From contig QMMZ01000205.1 of NCBI GenBank assembly GCA_003647525.1, positions 1 through 5,095 on the forward strand: a stretch of 5,095 bases of DNA, read 5' to 3'. The notes below the pieces were generated by a model. The model had not been told where the DNA came from, made no database searches, and worked only from the letters and a program-made list of their open reading frames with translations. Origin of the DNA: Deltaproteobacteria bacterium (GTDB lineage: Bacteria > Desulfobacterota > Desulfobacteria > Desulfobacterales > ETH-SRB1). Position 1 is the stretch's first letter, and each line of letters opens with the position of its first letter. This document shows positions 2,576 through 5,095 of this stretch, piece after piece. The translations under genes and the position numbers were made by a program.

Positions 2576-4966
2576 ATGTCTAAAAAACCAACCTATGAAG
2601 AATTGGAGCAAAGGGTTAAGGAACTTGAAAAAGTAGCTGATGAGCGCAGGAGGAGATCGAAGGTATTCCTGGCATCGGATCAGGAAAAAGAAGCAATCCT
2701 CAACAATCTTATGGAACATGTTATATATCAAGACACTAAAATGAGGATTCTATGGGCCAACCATGCCGCCTGTGAATCTGCAAATCTTTCAAATGAAAAA
2801 ATAGCAGGGCGATATTGTTATGAGGTATGGCCGAAGCGTAGCGATCCATGCTCAGATTGTCCAGTTATAAAAGCTATGGAAACGGGCCAACCTCAAATGA
2901 TAGAAAAATCCACGCCTGATGGGAGATACTGGTTCATCCGGGGCTATCCATTTAGAGATAAAAATGGCGATATTGTGGGTGGTATTGAAGTTACACTGGA
3001 AATTACCGAGCGCAAGCGGACCGAAAAAACATTGGAAGAGCGGACTAAAAAGCTCAATGACATTCTCGAGAAAGCCGCTGATGGGATCTGCGTATGCCAT
3101 AACATCCCCGAAGAGCCCAATATGAAATTCACCCTTTGGAATCTCCGGATGACGGAAATTACCGGATATACCATTGATGAAATCAACCGACTCGGATGGT
3201 ATCAGATGATGTACTCTGATCCGGAAGTTCAAAAGCGTGCAACTGAACGCATGGCCAAGATGCGTAAAGGTGATGACATTCATGCTGAGGAATGGGTGAT
3301 AACAGCTAAAAGCGGAGAAAATAAAGCGCTGTCGATATCCACTTCGATTGTTAGGAAAGAAAATGGAAAAGTTCACGTTTTAGCCGTTATGCAAGATATT
3401 ACAGATCGCAAGCAGGCGGAAGAAGCGATTCGGGAAAATGAACGCAGGTATTCCGCTCTGGTTCAAGAATCTCCAGATGCTATTATTTCAATGGATAATA
3501 CAGGCAATTTACTATCTTTCAATACAACGGCTGAACGTATAAGCGGATTTTCATCAGAGGAGGTTGTTGGTAAACACTTTGCCAAAATTGGCGTCTTGGC
3601 AAAGCGATCCATTCCAAAAGCCTTAAAGGAGTTTGCACTTGTTGTTACAGGCATAGAACGTCCGCCATTTGAGCTTACCATTATGAATAAGGATAAGAGT
3701 TATTTTTTTATGGAAGCGAATCCTCGCTTGATAAAACAAAAAAGGGGAAAGGCATGGATACAGGTAACTCTTCGAGACATTACAGAACGCAAACTGGCAG
3801 AGGGAGAAAAAAAGAAACTCGAAGCCCAACTCCAACAAGTCCAAAAGATGGAATCCATGGGCACACTCGCAGGCGGCATTGCCCATGACTTCAACAATAT
3901 TCTGGGGATAATAGTTGGTAATACTGAACTGGCAATGGATGATGTTCCGGAGTGGAATCCGGCAAGGCACAATTTGGAAGAGATTCGTACTGCCAGCATA
4001 CGCGCCAGAGATGTGGTAAAGCAAATCCTGGCCTTCAGCCGCCAAAGGCCACAGAAAAAGAAACCGGTTAGGATTAGCCCGATTATCAAAGAATCTCTCA
4101 AGTTATTGCGATCTTCAATTCCAACGACAATCGAAATTCACCAGAATATTTCAAGCGAGTCAGATATCGTCCGTGCAGATCCAATACAAATAAATCAGGT
4201 CCTCATAAATCTTTGCACCAATGCAGCCCATGCCATGGGAGAAAAAGCGGGCTTCCTGGAGGTTAGCCTTGAACATATTGAATTAGATGAGAATTCTGCA
4301 TTTCATTATCATGACTTATTCTCTGGGAAATATGCAAGACTGACTGTAAGTGACACAGGGAATGGTATTGAACCCAAGATCTTGAAACGGATATTCGATC
4401 CATATTTTACCACCAAGAAAGTAGGTGAAGGTTCAGGAATGGGGCTTTCTGTGGTTCACGGCATAGTCAAAAACCATGGCGGTAATATCTCAGTAATTAG
4501 TGAACCAGGAAAAGGAACTATTTTTCATATTCTTTTTCCCTGCATTGAAGATGAGCCGGAACCGGAAGTTGAGATTGCATTTGAGATTCCCAGGGGCAAT
4601 GAAAGAATACTTTTTGTTGACGATGAAAAGGCTATGCTCAATGCAATTCAACCGATGATAGAACGCCTTGGTTATAAAGTGATTGCAAGGACGAGTAGCA
4701 TTGAAGCCCTGGAGGCCTTTCGTGTAAATCCTGATAGATTCGATCTGGTCATTACCGATTTTACCATGCCTAATATGACAGGTATAGAACTGGCTAAAGA
4801 AATTTTAAAATTACGGTCTGATATACCTATAATTCTTTGTACCGGGTATAGTGAACATATAAATGAAGATAAATCCAAAGCAAGCGGAGTCCGTGCTTTT
4901 CTTGCGAAGCCTGTTGTTTTGAGTGAAATTGCAAACACTATCCGAAAGGTGCTGGATGATGACTAA
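2576..4966 (+). CDS. Soluble hybrid sensor histidine kinase (PAS-PAS-PAS-HisKA-HATPase-receiver)
   Basis: A 796-residue cytoplasmic hybrid kinase. It should sense through its PAS domains, autophosphorylate on His and pass phosphate to its own receiver. ATG 2576 is preferred over the in-frame GTG at 2567 because AGGTGA (2565-2570) sits five bases ahead and the product then begins with the usual MSKKPTYEELEQRVKELEK coiled coil. Domains: coiled coil 1-35; PAS1 about 45-143, with C81, C92 and C95 (CSDCP); PAS2 about 160-275; PAS3 about 290-402, each ending in an IT(E/D)RK linker; HisKA with GGIAHDFNNIL, phospho-acceptor H437; HATPase with N-box residues N545 and N549, DTGNG at 593-597, DPYFTT, and GEGSGMG at 617-623; receiver with D682/D683, phospho-acceptor D728 (ITDFTMPNMTG), T756 and K778. 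All catalytic residues are intact and I see no membrane segment or signal peptide. The ligand is unknown. No separate response regulator gene lies within the window, so output presumably goes through another phosphotransfer partner. Confidence 0.95.
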   Translation: MSKKPTYEELEQRVKELEKVADERRRRSKVFLASDQEKEAILNNLMEHVIYQDTKMRILWANHAACESANLSNEKIAGRYCYEVWPKRSDPCSDCPVIKAMETGQPQMIEKSTPDGRYWFIRGYPFRDKNGDIVGGIEVTLEITERKRTEKTLEERTKKLNDILEKAADGICVCHNIPEEPNMKFTLWNLRMTEITGYTIDEINRLGWYQMMYSDPEVQKRATERMAKMRKGDDIHAEEWVITAKSGENKALSISTSIVRKENGKVHVLAVMQDITDRKQAEEAIRENERRYSALVQESPDAIISMDNTGNLLSFNTTAERISGFSSEEVVGKHFAKIGVLAKRSIPKALKEFALVVTGIERPPFELTIMNKDKSYFFMEANPRLIKQKRGKAWIQVTLRDITERKLAEGEKKKLEAQLQQVQKMESMGTLAGGIAHDFNNILGIIVGNTELAMDDVPEWNPARHNLEEIRTASIRARDVVKQILAFSRQRPQKKKPVRISPIIKESLKLLRSSIPTTIEIHQNISSESDIVRADPIQINQVLINLCTNAAHAMGEKAGFLEVSLEHIELDENSAFHYHDLFSGKYARLTVSDTGNGIEPKILKRIFDPYFTTKKVGEGSGMGLSVVHGIVKNHGGNISVISEPGKGTIFHILFPCIEDEPEPEVEIAFEIPRGNERILFVDDEKAMLNAIQPMIERLGYKVIARTSSIEALEAFRVNPDRFDLVITDFTMPNMTGIELAKEILKLRSDIPIILCTGYSEHINEDKSKASGVRAFLAKPVVLSEIANTIRKVLDDD

Positions 4967-5030
4967 AAAAGAAGGCTTATTCCAGAAAACCTGGAGCCCG
5001 CGATCACTGCAATTGAATGCAAAAATCTAA
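4959..5030 (+). CDS. Possible 23-codon ORF overlapping the kinase stop
   Basis: ATG 4959 lies within the last codons of the kinase gene and overlaps its stop by eight bases (ATGACTAA). AAAGG (4945-4949) is placed as a ribosome site. It encodes MTKKEGLFQKTWSPRSLQLN and three more residues before a TAA. The overlap geometry is that of a translationally coupled gene, but the length is too short to test by eye. It could be a broken start of a following gene or chance. Confidence 0.2.
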   Translation: MTKKEGLFQKTWSPRSLQLNAKI

Positions 5031-5095
5031 ACTTGTTTGATATCAAAACAGTATCTTAGCAACCATTTTATTTTTCACGCCAACAGGATAATCGC
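5031..5095. other. Window end, no gene seen
   Basis: No coding region is supported in this stretch. It contains a perfect 12-bp palindrome TTTGATATCAAA at 5036-5047, which could be an operator for a gene beyond the window or chance in AT-rich DNA. Confidence 0.3.

Noticed and set aside
2852..3376. 174-residue open frame on the - strand inside the kinase gene
   Set aside because: It is antisense to the PAS1-PAS2 coding sequence and its composition is that of a reverse shadow.
1..5095. CRISPR array, tRNA, rRNA or insertion sequence
   Set aside because: No regularly spaced repeats, no cloverleaf or rRNA signature, and no transposase or terminal inverted repeats were seen.

Overview
The window looks like accessory sequence from a delta-proteobacterial sulfate reducer, most likely of the Desulfobacterales. 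The support is an AT-rich base composition, a hybrid sensor kinase opening with the MSKKPTYEELEQRVKELEK-type coiled coil that I associate with that group, and small STAS-like and arginine-rich proteins of a kind I associate with the same lineage. This placement is from memory and was not searched. All supported genes lie on the + strand.

Left half (1-1320): two paralogous small STAS-like proteins (80-361 and 945-1220) flank a region that looks gene-free. That region holds what I read as a frameshifted relic of a third STAS-like copy (from 415) and a 49-residue arginine-rich gene (684-833). The arginine-rich gene ends in a weak hairpin with a T-tract. The second STAS gene ends in a strong GNRA-capped hairpin.

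Middle (1321-2566): a consensus-like promoter precedes a short gene (1548-1772) that begins as a PilZ domain. It is cut off after the first c-di-GMP motif and runs straight into a second copy of the arginine-rich module, which itself stops early. A small zinc-ribbon protein follows (1853-2092). Its last codons overlap, in another frame, a third full arginine-rich copy (2070-2222), which is followed by a GNRA hairpin terminator. A second, unrelated terminator (2345-2378) closes this block, and a spacer with a possible promoter leads into the kinase.

Right half (2576-4966): one large soluble hybrid histidine kinase with three PAS domains, HisKA, HATPase and a C-terminal receiver. All catalytic residues are present. 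No DNA-binding output partner is visible in the window.

The most distinctive signal is the arginine-rich module. It has three copies, with E/D-Arg-Arg recurring every six residues and mostly synonymous differences in the best-conserved block. One copy stands alone, one is joined in frame to a truncated PilZ domain, and one overlaps a zinc-ribbon gene. Related hairpins with a shared apical core and different stems follow two of these copies and one STAS gene. The block looks like repeated duplication and decay of small regulatory or structural genes. Whether these genes act together with the kinase cannot be decided from the sequence.
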